Positions 1 to 9,694 of a stretch of 64,000 nt of DNA are shown one piece after another. Source of the DNA: Luzula sylvatica (taxonomy: Eukaryota > Streptophyta > Magnoliopsida > Poales > Juncaceae); assembly GCA_946800325.1 (NCBI GenBank), contig OX326961.1, forward strand, positions 3,884,655 to 3,948,654, written 5' to 3'. Position 1 is the stretch's first letter, and every line of letters starts with the position of its first letter. A program made the translations under genes and the position numbers. Below the pieces are notes generated by a model, which saw nothing but the letters and a program-made list of their open reading frames with translations, had not been told where the DNA came from and made no database searches.

Positions 1-2
1 GC

Positions 3-653
3 CATCGAACCTCAACCGCGTATCATCCTCAAACGAACGGTCAAGCGGAGGTTTCGAATCGAGAAATCAAGTCTATTTTGGAGAAGGTGGTGAACCCGAC
101 ACGTAAGGATTGGAGTACTCGACTAGGCGACGCACTTTGGGCGTACCGTACCGCTTTCAAAACGCCAATAGGTATGACTCCTTTCAAGCTCGTGTACGGA
201 AAGGCGTGCCATTTACCGGTCGAGTTAGAGCACAAGGCCTTTTGGGCGATCAAGCAATTTGCCCTCGACTACCCGAAGGACGCATTGGCGCGTAAGCTTC
301 AATTACTCGAGCTAGACGAATTCCGGCAAGAGGCCTACGATAATTCGAGCTCGTGCAAGGCAAAAGCAAAGAGGTTTCATGACCGAATGATTCAAAAGAA
401 AGAATTCCAAGAAGGGGAAAGAGTGTTGTTATTCAACTCTCGTCTCAAACTTTTCCCCGGAAAACTTCAATCCCGATGGATCGGCCCTTTTGTGGTCACC
501 GATGTGACTACATTTGGAGTTGTCGAAATTCGAAGCGAACAAACGAGCAAAACATTCAAAGTGAACGGTCATCGACTCAAGCACTACCACGCAAACTTCG
601 AAACCGGGTGGATGGAGGAGCAATCTCTAAAGCCCAACGACACCTCACAATGA
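3..653 (+). CDS. Ty3/gypsy pol polyprotein, integrase C-terminal part (partial at 5' end)
   Basis: This is the end of a retrotransposon polyprotein. The frame is open from the left edge to a TGA at 651-653. The first in-window ATG is at 78, but it lies inside the integrase core, so no start should be placed there. The residues read [10 protein letters not shown], and the glutamate is the last acidic residue of the D,D,E catalytic triad. [16 protein letters not shown] follows, the conserved end of the core. Near residue 150 the SRWIGPF motif marks the GPY/F module typical of Ty3/gypsy integrases. The frame has no stop or frameshift in the visible part, so this copy is either young or was recently active. 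No chromodomain follows, which argues against a chromovirus. Confidence 0.93.
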   Translation, partial: HRTSTAYHPQTNGQAEVSNREIKSILEKVVNPTRKDWSTRLGDALWAYRTAFKTPIGMTPFKLVYGKACHLPVELEHKAFWAIKQFALDYPKDALARKLQLLELDEFRQEAYDNSSSCKAKAKRFHDRMIQKKEFQEGERVLLFNSRLKLFPGKLQSRWIGPFVVTDVTTFGVVEIRSEQTSKTFKVNGHRLKHYHANFETGWMEEQSLKPNDTSQ

Positions 654-771
654 TGAGCTCGGCCAAGTCGAGCTCAAGACGTTAAACAAGAGCGCTAGCG
701 AGGGAGGCACGCCCACGCATCAAAGGTTGTATCTCTCTATTATCCCTGTTTTTGGAATTTTCGATTTTGTA

Positions 772-819
772 TACTTGAGGACAAGTAATCTCTAAGTGGG
801 GGGGGGGGGGGGGGGGGGG
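772..819 (+). promoter_or_regulatory. Polypurine-tract-like module with 22-G run
   Basis: GAGGACAAG near 777 is followed by CTAAGT and 22 consecutive G (798-819). The GAGGAC...AAGTGGGGG arrangement matches the module just left of the LTR (GAGGACGATCAAGG...AAGTGTGGGGG, 2406-2436), yet it lies about 1.6 kb upstream of the LTR. It may be the original second-strand primer site, left behind by later expansion of the region, or an internal polypurine tract. The exact G count is prone to sequencing error. Confidence 0.5.
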
Positions 820-903
820 TAACATACAATCTTTGACCTGTATGAGCCCAATTAAAAATTTAAAAATCAGGGAAAATTGAAAATTTTTGATCTGGCCAGC
901 AAC

Positions 904-1295
904 TCCGTTGAAACGGACCTCAATGTCCGTTGTAACGGACTGTACAGAAATTAAAAAATTTGACTGGCGCCAAGAGTTCCGTTGTAACGGAATGATATTG
1001 CGTTGTAACGAAGAGCCCTCTAAATTCAATTCTCATTCTACGGCTAGTACTCCGTTACGACGGAATACAATTGCGTTACAACGGACCAAAAATAGCGTTG
1101 CAACGGACATAAAAAACACAGTAAATTGCGTTGCAACGGTAAATTCCCAAAATTTGCCAGAACTATGTGCGTTGTAACGGACCTCAATGTCCGTTGCAAC
1201 GGACATACTCAGATTTTTCAAACTAAGCTACGAATAGTGCTCCGTTATAACGCAGTTATTACGTTGTAACGGACCTCAATGTCCGTTGTAACGGA
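904..1295 (+). repeat. Cluster of about 14 palindromic AACGG motifs
   Basis: Fourteen copies of a 14-bp motif of the type TCCGTTGTAACGGA occur here. The arms TCCGTT and AACGGA are inverted around two central bases. Copies begin at 904, 926, 978, 999, 1051, 1072, 1094, 1127, 1168, 1190, 1241, 1260 and 1282, with a diverged one between. A compound unit of two motifs joined by CCTCAATG occurs three times (904-939, 1168-1203, 1260-1295). The same motif recurs inside the LTR at 3491-3828. Confidence 0.85.
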
Positions 1296-1769
1296 ATAGT
1301 TTCTGGCAAGTTTTCTCTTTTACTTGAAATTTTCAAACATTAAACATTATTTTTGAACCCTGAGCTTCAATAATAAATAGTCAAGCATAAAATGCATACA
1401 AAGATTTTTCTCCACTGAATTGAACTAAATTGTTGTTTTTAAAACAAAATTTCATTTAACTCGGAATTTCGCTCTCAAAATTGAAAGTTTGCAAAATATT
1501 TTAAAAGATTTGGTTATGATTTTGAAGAGATCTATTCGGGGATTCCAGCCCTATTGTTTCAAATTTCACGAGTTTGAGACACTTGATCAATGCGCGGTTC
1601 ATGCGATACGTTTTAACTCGATTTTCGAACCCATAATTGATATGGGACTTATGAGTAAGGTTCTTAGCGTAGCCGTTAAAGTACGTTTTGCTAGAGTTAA
1701 AACATGACCAATTGCACTATGAAATGACCGTTTGTGGGGACCCGTTAGTAGATCAAATATACCCGCTCG

Positions 1770-1800
<31 letters not shown>

Positions 1801-1805
1801 TTTGA

Positions 1806-1971
1806 TGAAGGTCAAAAGACAACACCGAGAGTAACCTCATTGCATTTCGGTGTAGTGGGGCTCCCGGTTAAAGACTTCATATAAAAAAATAAAAAAAAAT
1901 GAAGGTCAAAATACAACACCGAGAGTAACCTCATTGCATTTCGGTGTAGTGGGGCTTTCGGTTAAAGACTT
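1806..1971 (+). repeat. Pair of about 72-bp direct repeats with hairpin
   Basis: The segment 1806-1877 recurs at 1900-1971 with few differences, separated by an A-rich spacer. Each copy starts TGAAGGTCAAAA and ends GGTTAAAGACTT. Each also holds an inverted pair, CACCGA and TCGGTG, about 18 bases apart, so each could fold into a stem-loop. Confidence 0.85.
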
Positions 1972-2397
1972 CCAAAGAGAGAAAAGAAAACGAATGAGCG
2001 GGAAAATTGATCGAAAACGGGTATGAACCTTGTACCATTGTACCAAACGTGTTTTAAAATGAATAACTTGCATTTAAGATCATCTAGCAAAACGGGAAAT
2101 TCTGGCCCGATAATAGCCTTCGAATTGAGTCCTTTTTGAGATTGTGGAGTAAAGCAATTCGAAGTAAAAACGTTTAAGTCGCTCTTACCGTTTGAGATCG
2201 AGTGTCATGAAAAACTCTTATGAAATTTCGAGTTAATTTCGAGATCTAATAATGAAAAGACCAATATCATTCTAAATAACTAGCGAACTTGATGAAATGA
2301 GAGTGAACCATTTGATTCTTGAAATTAGTTTTTGAACCAACAATATAACTTCAACAAAATCTTATGCAATTCTCTCTTATGTTTGACTTTTATACTC

Positions 2398-2439
2398 TAA
2401 TTGATCGAGGACGATCAAGGATTTAAGTGTGGGGGTATT
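2398..2439 (+). promoter_or_regulatory. LTR-proximal polypurine tract
   Basis: The purine-rich sequence AAGTGTGGGGGTA (2425-2437) lies two bases before the LTR start TGATGTGAG. This is the expected position of the primer for plus-strand DNA synthesis in LTR retrotransposons. Confidence 0.75.
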
Positions 2440-2850
2440 TGATGTGAGGCAAATAAGGCACAAAATTAATGCTTAATTTGGGGGTTTTAGCCCTTGTGAA
2501 GAACAATTCTATATACTTTATTAATCATATTTGAGATAACATGAATATTTCTTCACTAAGTGTGTTTTACTGCTTAATCACAGGAATTAGAAGGAATTTC
2601 TGGGAATTTGGAGAGTGTAGTTGTCTCCAACACGTCAAGAGGAGTAAAAACGATATATTACATCGATATATTCGGTACATGAATGAGACGGGAGGCAAAC
2701 AATTATCATGATGAAAACTTACACAAAAGTTTACACGAAAACCACTCAACCCTTAGCCCTTATCATGCTCACCTACCTTTGGTGGGAATTACTTCCTTAC
2801 CCCCAATCCTCTCCACCAACTCGTGGCCAATAAGAAGACTCCATGAGTGC

Positions 2851-2858
2851 TATAAATA
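2851..2858 (+). promoter_or_regulatory. LTR TATA box
   Basis: TATAAATA lies about 410 bp into the LTR, a sensible place for the U3 promoter. The solo LTR has a TATAAATAAG at the matching place on its own strand (near 7079-7088). Transcription would start roughly 30 bases downstream. Confidence 0.6.
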
Positions 2859-3490
2859 TGACCTCAAGGGCCACGAGTTAGGGACGCTCTTTTTACTCTT
2901 TTTACGCCCATTCTCTTTCTCTCTTCCAAGCACAATCAAGAACCTTTAAGATACTTCAAGATCAATCAAGAAAGATCTCTCAAGGACTAGTCGAGACAAG
3001 GGAGCTCATCCCTTCGACGAATCCTTCTCATCCTTCGAAGATCGGGCCTTGACAAGGAGCTATTCCCTACGGTGGATTTGAGAAGAAGTGCCGTGACTCG
3101 ATCTACGTTTCTTCGAAGTGATTGCGATCCGAGACAAGGGAGCTTCATCCTTTCAGTACAATCCATCACTCTCGAGACAAGAATCAAGGATCTTTCGGTG
3201 CGAGACAAGGAGACAAGGAGTTTCACTTCGAGGCTTTCTCAACTAGGTGTACTCCTTTTCAATTACTTGATTAATTGTTGTTTGATTGGATTTTGTTGTG
3301 TAAAGAATTCTTAGTTTAATGAATCTTTAGTTCTCGTTTACTTGAATCAAATCTTTGTTGGTGTTTTTACTTGATCTCTTACTTTTAATTACTGCCTTGA
3401 AGTTAGCCTAAATCTCCCTTGGTTTAATCTCAAAACAAACTTTCAATTCAATCCTCAATTCAAATTACAATTTCGAATTCCAGAACAAAC

Positions 3491-3828
3491 TCCGTTGTAA
3501 CGGAACCTAACTTGCGTTATAACGGACTATTCGGTTTGTACCTGACTTTCAGTCTGTTGGTACTCCGTTGTAACGCAACTTACTTCCGTTGTAACGGACC
3601 AGCAAAGAAAAGCATTCAATATCTCTCATACTAGTGCGTTGTAACGGAAATTTAGCTTCGTTGTAACGGATTAACCAATCCGTTGCAACGCAACCACTGT
3701 TCGTTATAACGGACTAGTTTAGTGCGTTATAACGGACTTTGATCCGTTGTAACGGACGTTCATCTCACACTAGCGCCAAAAAATTCACTTAAGTGCGTTG
3801 TAACGGACTACTATTCCGTTATAACGGA
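3491..3828 (+). repeat. Palindromic AACGG motif cluster inside LTR
   Basis: Twelve copies of the 14-bp motif TCCGTT-NN-AACGGA or one-base variants begin at 3491, 3513, 3564, 3585, 3635, 3657, 3679, 3700, 3723, 3743, 3794 and 3815. Many neighbouring starts are 20-22 bases apart. The related solo LTR shows only one ACAACGGA in the equivalent part. Confidence 0.88.
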
Positions 3829-4008
3829 CTATATTCTGTGAATTTTCTTCGTTATTTCTCATCCATTTTGATCCAAATTTTGACGCAATTGCTCCCCGTG
3901 GAACGAATCTATACATATGCTACTGTACAAACTTAGATTACAAATTTTGTTGATTGTTCGGGGTTTTACCACAACGACATATTTTACACGACAAAAACCC
4001 GCTCATCA

Positions 4009-4146
4009 CAAACCCACTGACTAACAGACTAAAGAACTAGCTAACTAACTAATTAACTAACTTGTTAAGTAACTAAGTAACTAACAAGCTATCTTTCCTA
4101 CATACCCATTAGCTAATTAACAAACTAACTAAATAACTAACTAACT

Positions 4147-4184
<38 letters not shown>

Positions 4185-4264
4185 AAACTAGCTACTAGCT
4201 CACTAACAAACTAGGTAGTTAACTAAGTAACTAAGTAACTAACTAAGTACTAAATAACTTACTT

Positions 4265-4305
<41 letters not shown>

Positions 4306-5170
4306 TTAACTAAGTAACTAACTTACTTACTAACTAATTATCTAACTAACTAACTAACAACCAGCTAGCTAACAAACTAACTAACTAACTAACTAAATAA
4401 TTAACAACCATCCTACATATCTATTAACTACTTAACTAACTAACTAAGTACTAGCTAGCTAACTAACTAACTCAATAACTAGCTAACTAATTAACTAATT
4501 AACTAACGATCTGACTAACTAACTACTAGGTAACTAACTAACTAACTAACTAACACAATAACGAACTAATTACCTAACTAACTAACTAACTACCTTCATG
4601 CATACCTATAAAGTAACAAAATGGCTAACTACCTAACTAACTAATTAACTAACTACCTTCCTACATACTCACTAACTAACTAACTAACTAACTAATTAAC
4701 TAGTATCTAACTAACTAACTAAATAACTAACTAAATAACTAAATAACTAATAAATTAAATAGCTGACTACTTGATGAGTAACTAAATAACTAACTAATTA
4801 ACAAGCTAACTATCTTCCTACATACCTATTAACTAACTAACTAATTAACTAACTAACTACCTTTCTACATAACCACTAACTAACTAACTAACTAACTAAA
4901 TAAATAACAAATTAACTGACTAACTACAAGCTATCTAACTAACTAACTAACTCAATAACTAATTGATTAACTAACTAACTAACTACTAGATAACTTACTA
5001 AGTAACTAACTAAATAACTAACTAATTAAATAACTATCTAACTAACTAACTTACTACCTGTTTTACATACATATTATCTAACTAACTAACTAACTAACTA
5101 ACTATAACTAACTGATTAACTAACTGACTAACTAATTAACTAACTAACTAACTAACTAACAACTAGCTAG

Positions 5171-5202
<32 letters not shown>

Positions 5203-5220
5203 TAACTACATTATTACATA
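4009..5220 (-). repeat. TTAG satellite, CTAA orientation (block 1)
   Basis: Imperfect CTAA tetranucleotide repeats, read as TTAG on the minus strand. They are broken by recurring non-unit words such as CTTCCTACATACCTATTAA. The same words appear in reverse complement in the TTAG blocks, so this is the same satellite in the other orientation. It contains no gene. Confidence 0.95.
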
Positions 5221-5239
5221 CACTACTAGAAAACAGTTT

Positions 5240-5552
5240 TTCAGCGGCGGGTAAATATTATCACTGGGGGTACTCTCGCTGATAATAGTTTCAGCGGCGG
5301 TACCGCCCTTGAAAAACACAACCCCCACTGAAAATGCATTTTCACCGGCGGTACTGCCCCTGAAAATGCATTTTCACCGGCGGTACCGCCCCCGAAAATG
5401 CATTTTCACCGGCGGTACCGCCCCCGAAAATGCATTTTCACCGGCGGTACCGCCCCCGAAAATAAATACCCCCATTGAACAATTGTTTTTACCGGCGGTA
5501 CTGCCGCTTAAAGTTTCTTGTTACCGGCGGTACCGCCTGTACCGCCGCTGAA
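5240..5552 (+). repeat. CACTA subterminal repeats with GGCGGTACCGCC
   Basis: About eight tandem copies of a roughly 34-bp unit carry the 12-bp perfect palindrome GGCGGTACCGCC (first at 5296-5307) or a one-base variant, joined by GAAAATGCATTTTCACC. Subterminal arrays like this bind the transposase of CACTA elements. The short plus-strand frames here are by-products of the repeat. Confidence 0.8.
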
Positions 5553-5904
5553 AGTCCCTTGAAATCCAAAAGCATCACGCCAATATTATTCGAATTTGGG
5601 CGTACCCCTCTTTCCTCATTCATTCCCACCCCGTCTCTCTCTCGTCCCTCTTTCTCGCTCTGACCTCTCTCTCTCTCTCGCTATCGCCTCCTCGTCGTCG
5701 CCTCCTCGCCGCTGACCTCTCTCTCTCTGGTTCTCTCGCTGCAACGCTTCTCTCTCTCTCTGGTGACCCCTCTCTCTTTCTCGCTCTATCTCTGTCGGTT
5801 TTTTTGTGCTGAAATTGTGGTTTTTTGTGCTGAAATTAGTGTTTCTTTTCTTGAAGTTAGGGTTTTTTTCCCCTAATTTGCTGACCTCGCTCCTTGCCGC
5901 AGCG

Positions 5905-5906
<2 letters not shown>

Positions 5907-5983
<77 letters not shown>
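5907..5983 (+). repeat. (CT)n microsatellite, copy A
   Basis: About 38 CT dinucleotides, preceded by GCAGCGCTT and followed by a TTTAGGGTTTTTT segment. The same block (GCAGCGCTT, CT run, TTTAGGGTTT-type tail) recurs at 8146-8300 and 11831-12030, so this part of the transposon was duplicated internally before the larger tandem duplication. Long arginine/glutamate or leucine/serine frames across it are repeat artefacts. Confidence 0.95.
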
Positions 5984-5988
<5 letters not shown>

Positions 5989-6068
5989 ATTCGTTTAGGG
6001 TTTTTTGCGCTTAAATTAGTGTTTTTTTGTGCAATTTCAATTAATTTCAGTAAAATATGGTTAATTTC

Positions 6069-7527
6069 TGATAACGGGCTTTTGGCTAACACTTAGGTTA
6101 TATCGTTGAATAAAAACACCGTAAATCAAACAAGAAACATGTGAATACTAAAGATTGTATAGACTAAGTATGTAAGGATTCGTTCCACAGGGAGATATTG
6201 CGTCAAAATATGATTAAACTTCAGATCATTAAAATAATTATTTCGAAGTTTCCAAAATTAATGAAAATTTGACTAGAGAGAGGTCTGAATATTATAAAAC
6301 TTATCCTAAAATTTCAAACAATTTGGACAACGGAATAAAAAGTTATTAACGAATTACAATCAGGTCTCTAAAAAAACAATCTCTGGAAACAGCAGGTTTT
6401 CAGTTTAAATGACAGTTTTCAAAAATTCATATAAATTCAAATATTTCATGAAATTCAACGATTCAAAAAGTTCCCGAAACTAGAAATCAAGATCTACGCA
6501 ATGAAAGAATTGGTTTTGAGCATATTTGGAAGGGGATCGTGAAAATTGACAAGTTTAGAAGGTTTTTAAAAACAAGATTCAAGGGCAATCAAGGCAGTAA
6601 TTTAAATAATAAAATCGAATTAACAACTAAAATTCTCAAGTTTATTAATCAACACAAGAATTTATTAAAAGAATCACAACCAAAAACTGAAATAAAAGAA
6701 AGAAACCACCTAATCAAGCCCTAGAACGCCTAGTGACTTGTGTCGATGCCTTCCCGTCGATCCGGTTGAACGCCAACTCGAGTCTCCGTTTCTTCTCACG
6801 CGGATCCTCTTCAATTCGTCGAAGAACGCCTTCCGCACGAATGACCGATCCTTTCCTTGTGTCGAGATGGAGCAAGAACGCCTTAACTCCAATTTCTTCA
6901 CGTACAACCCTAGGGCGAGAACGCCTCTACCAAAGAGTTGGTCTTGAATTTCACGGTTCTTGGTTGAATCTTGTTTGTTTCTTGGAAGAGTTTGTGGAGA
7001 GAGATGGTAGAGAGCTTGCCCCCAAAGGGGAGAGAAAGGGGGGGGGGGGGAGAGATGATTTGCCCTTGGCCTTAGGGTCTTATTTATAGGCTTGATACTC
7101 CTCTTGATTGGAAACAAATTAGCTTGTTGGGGCTTGTGCATGGGCTGAGAGCTGGGGCTAGGCGTGGGCTGTGAGATTTGCCTGCGTGGGCTGTGAATTT
7201 CGCCTCTGCGGCCAGGCCCATTGTTGCCCCTGTGCGTTGCAGCAGTTTGGTGATCTTCTTCTTTTGTTTTTGCCTTTCCCGCCTCGATCTTTCACCGAAT
7301 ATATCGATGTGATATATCGTTTTGACTGTCTTCGGCGTGCCGGAGGCAATAGTGCTGACCAAATTCCCAAATTATTGCTCTATCTCCTGGAAATGGGCAA
7401 AGAACACATTAGTGTAGAAATATTCATGATGTTTGAAATATGTATCATAAAAGCATAGAATATAACTTCACAAGGGCTAAAATCCCTAAATAAGACTCGT
7501 AAAACGTGTTCCATTTGGCTCACATCA
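6069..7527 (-). mobile_element. Solo LTR, same Ty3/gypsy family, minus orientation
   Basis: Read on the minus strand it starts TGATGTGAG (ending at plus-strand 7527) and ends at 6069 with ...TTATCA. It aligns along its length with the LTR at 2440-4008. The 5 bases on each side are identical (ATTTC at 6064-6068 and 7528-7532), a target duplication, so the insertion is precise and the interior was lost by LTR-LTR recombination. It contains a 12-base G run near 7039, a TATA box near 7079-7088 on the minus strand and no gene. Confidence 0.92.
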
Positions 7528-7655
7528 ATTTCAGTCAAATTATGGTTAATTTCAACAAATTAGGGTTAATTTCAGTCAAATTAGGGTTAATTTCAGTCAA
7601 ATTAGGGTTAATTTCAGCAAATTAGGATTTTTTTTGCAATTTCAGCAAATTACGA
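7528..7655 (+). repeat. Short minisatellite, TTAGGGTTAATTTCAG unit
   Basis: About five to six copies of a 19-20 bp unit (AATTAGGGTTAATTTCAGTC) continue the sequence interrupted by the solo LTR; the unit also begins left of it, around 6030-6068. The duplicated copy is at 11211-11340. Confidence 0.85.
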
Positions 7656-8150
7656 TTTTTTATTAAGTTTAATTTGGTCTATATTATGATTTTTTGGACT
7701 ATGTGTGCAGTTAATTTGCGTGGCGACTAGGAGTTAATTTGAACTAATTCGAAGTTAGGCGGATCTGACTAAGGCAAGGGCTTAACGGTATCGGTACCGG
7801 TGAGGACCATCTCAAGATGGCCGGTATGGAGTTCGGTACCATGACTTGCATCCGAAACGATATGCTTGAACAAGAGTCGATTCTTTTGAAGGTGATATCT
7901 GTGATTTGGAACAAATTCAGGGTTGATTTTGTGAAGATTAAATTTTTTCTGCGAGTCTTTTTATTTAGGTTTATTATTTTTTTATTTCTATTGTGTAGTT
8001 CAACTATTCAGGGTTTAATTTGGCCGCGATGGGAGACTGAGGATGGATCAGTAACCGTGAAGACCACCAGCTCAAGATGGCCGATATCGAATTCGGTACA
8101 GTTAATTGAATTTGGCCGCGATGGGAGAGTGAGGGTTGAATTTGGCAGCG

Positions 8151-8151
<1 letters not shown>

Positions 8152-8213
<62 letters not shown>
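8152..8213 (+). repeat. (CT)n microsatellite, copy B
   Basis: About 30 CT dinucleotides after GGCAGCGCTT. This is the second of three related CT blocks and the first-copy partner of 11837-11949. Confidence 0.95.
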
Positions 8214-8227
<14 letters not shown>

Positions 8228-8302
8228 CTCTCTCATTTGTTTAGAGTTTTTTTGTGCTGAAATTAGTTTTTTTGTTGAAATTAGGGTTTTTTTTTTGCGG
8301 AA

Positions 8303-9466
8303 GTTAGTTAGTTAGTTATTTAGATAGTTAATAAGTTAGTTAGTTTGTTAGTTAGTTAAATAGTTAGTTAGTTAGTTAGTTAGTTAATAAGTTATTTAGT
8401 TAGGTAATAGTTAGTTAGTTAGTTAGTTAATAAGTTAGTTAGTTAGTTAGTTAGTTAGTTAAATAGTTCCTTAGTTAGTTAGTTAGTCAATATGTATGTA
8501 AGATGGTAATAATTTAGTTAGTTAGTTATTTTGTAAGCTAGTAGTTAGTTAGTTAGTTAGTTAGTTGGTTAGTATGCAAGAAGGTTGTTAGTTAGTTAGT
8601 TAGTTAGATAGTTAGTTAATTAGTTAGTTAGTTAGTTAATCAGTTAGTTATTTAGTTACTTACTTAGTTAGTCGGGTAGTAGTTAGTTAGTTAGTGGGTT
8701 AGTTAGTTAATCAATATATATGTATCCAGGTAGTTTGTTAGTTAGTTAGATAGTTAGTTAATTAGTTAGTTAGTTAGTTAATTAGTTAGTTAGTTAGTTA
8801 GTTAGTCAGTTAGTTAGTTAGTCAGTTAGTTACGTCATCAGTTAATTAGCTAGTTAGATTGTTAATTAGTTAATTAGTTAGTTAGTTATCTAGTAGTTAG
8901 TTAGTTAGTTATTTAGTTAGTTAACTAATTAGTTATTTAGTTCGTTTGTTTGTTAGTTATCTAGTAGTTAGTTTGTTAGCTAGTTAGTTATTTAGTTAGT
9001 TAGATAGTTCGTTAGTTAGTTAGTGGGAGGGTAGTTAGAAAGTTAGTTAGTGGGTATGTGGGAAGGTAGTTAGTAAGTTAGTTAGTTAGTTTGTTAGTTA
9101 GTTTGTTAGTAAATTAGATAATTAATAGGCATGTAGGAAGATAGTTAGTTAGTTATTTAGTTATTTAGTTAGTTATTTAGTTAGTTTGTTAGAAATGTAG
9201 TTAGTTAGTTAGTTAATAGGTATGTATGAAGGTAGTTAGTTAGTAGGTTAGAGAGTTAACTAGTTAGTTAGTTAGCTAGTAGTTTGTTAGTTAGTTAATT
9301 ATTAATTAGTTAGTTATTTAGTTAGTTAGTTAGTTAGTTAGTTAACTAGTAGTTAGTTAGTTAATTAGTTAATTAATTAGTTAGTTAATTAGTTAGTTAA
9401 TAAGTTAGTTAGTTAGTGGGTATGTACGAAGGTAGCTAGTTAGTTAGTTAGTTAATTTGTTAGTTA
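8303..9466 (+). repeat. TTAG satellite (block 2a)
   Basis: Imperfect TTAG repeats with interspersed words such as GTCAATATGTATGTAAGA and GGTATGTAGGAAGGTAG. The array starts directly from transposon sequence ending GCGGAAG. No gene is present, because TAG occurs in all frames. Confidence 0.95.
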
Positions 9467-9694
9467 AGCCAACTAGAGTTAGCCTAGTTGGTCACACCTC
9501 TTGGCTAGGGAGCGAGAGGTATGGGATTCGATTCCCGACGGGGACACTGGACTATAGATTAAATGTTAAATGAGTGAATAGAGTGAATAGAATGTGTGGC
9601 CTACGGGCCGGCCTACGGGTTTGTAATAAAAAAAAAGGAGATTGTGTTTGGAAGGGGGACTTTGAGCCCTCTCCGAATTTACTCAAAAAAAAAA
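9467..9694 (+). mobile_element. tRNA-derived SINE, full length
   Basis: A 228-bp unit lies alone inside the satellite. It shows an RNA polymerase III box A (TTAGCCTAGTTGG, 9479-9491), a box B (GATTCGATTCC, about 9525-9535) and an A-run tail after ACTC. The body has no cloverleaf-capable 3' half, so it is a SINE and not a tRNA gene. The target duplication cannot be told apart from the TTAG repeat. A partial copy lies at 13341-13426 and an empty equivalent site near 14875-14945. Confidence 0.85.

Larger units (their letters stand above)
654..2439 (+). other. Non-coding region between pol and 3' LTR
   Basis: There is no reading frame longer than about 115 codons, and those present have no recognisable motif. 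The stretch holds a first polypurine-like module with a 22-G run, a cluster of palindromic AACGG motifs, an A/T homopolymer run near 1770-1800, a pair of about 72-bp direct repeats and the LTR-proximal polypurine tract. Athila-type elements can carry an env-like gene here. If one existed, it has been lost or replaced. Confidence 0.6.
1..4008 (+). mobile_element. Ty3/gypsy LTR retrotransposon, Athila-like, 3' half
   Basis: The element enters from the left edge inside the integrase gene and ends with a complete 3' LTR. In order it shows the integrase C-terminal half (3-653), about 1.8 kb without a convincing gene, a polypurine tract (about 2425-2437) and the LTR (2440-4008). The residues around [11 protein letters not shown] in the integrase tail and the long stretch between pol and the LTR suit the Athila/Tat branch. 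That stretch holds an env-like gene in some Athila members, but no such frame survives here. The 5' LTR, gag, protease and reverse transcriptase lie outside the window, so the target duplication cannot be checked. The right end abuts the CTAA satellite directly, so the element probably inserted into the satellite. Confidence 0.85.
2440..4008 (+). mobile_element. 3' LTR of the Ty3/gypsy element
   Basis: The LTR runs from TGATG to CATCA (1569 bp). The boundaries are supported by the adjacent polypurine tract and by alignment to the solo LTR at 6069-7527. Both share the start (TTTTAGCCCTTGTGAAG), the CGATATAT-type segment near 2650 and the end (GTGGAACGAATC about 100 bp before the terminus). A TATA box lies near 2851. 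The downstream half holds a palindrome cluster (3491-3828) not seen in the solo LTR. Confidence 0.88.
5221..8302 (+). mobile_element. CACTA-like DNA transposon, 5' end only
   Basis: The sequence starts CACTACTAGAAAA, a typical CACTA (En/Spm) terminus, and is followed at once by dense subterminal repeats (5240-5552). Downstream are a pyrimidine-rich leader-like stretch (5580-5983), TAGGGTTT-type sequence, a solo LTR insertion (6069-7527) and further unique sequence. That sequence includes a short open frame beginning at 7817 (MAGMEFGTM...) which I do not recognise. No matching TAGTG terminus is found before the TTAG satellite begins at 8303, so the 3' end is missing. The satellite is CTAA on the left and TTAG on the right of this element, which suggests that a rearrangement removed the right end. 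Confidence 0.7.

Noticed and set aside
904..1295. CRISPR-like spaced palindromic repeats
   Set aside because: The repeats are only 14 bp, the spacers are short and partly repeated, and the context is a plant LTR retrotransposon.
887..3314. Short frames of 60-115 codons in the retrotransposon 3' region and LTR
   Set aside because: They overlap the palindrome clusters or LTR control region and show no env-like or other motif.
5616..6096. Long frames on both strands across the CT run
   Set aside because: They translate the dinucleotide repeat (Arg/Glu or Leu/Ser) and have no other domain. The same applies to frames at 7817-8260 and 11676-11975.
9479..9535. Active RNA polymerase III promoter claim
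   Set aside because: Both boxes are present, but activity cannot be judged from sequence, especially within satellite DNA.
9467..9560. tRNA gene
   Set aside because: Box A and box B are present, but the sequence does not close into a cloverleaf and continues into a 3' body with an A tail, so it is a SINE.
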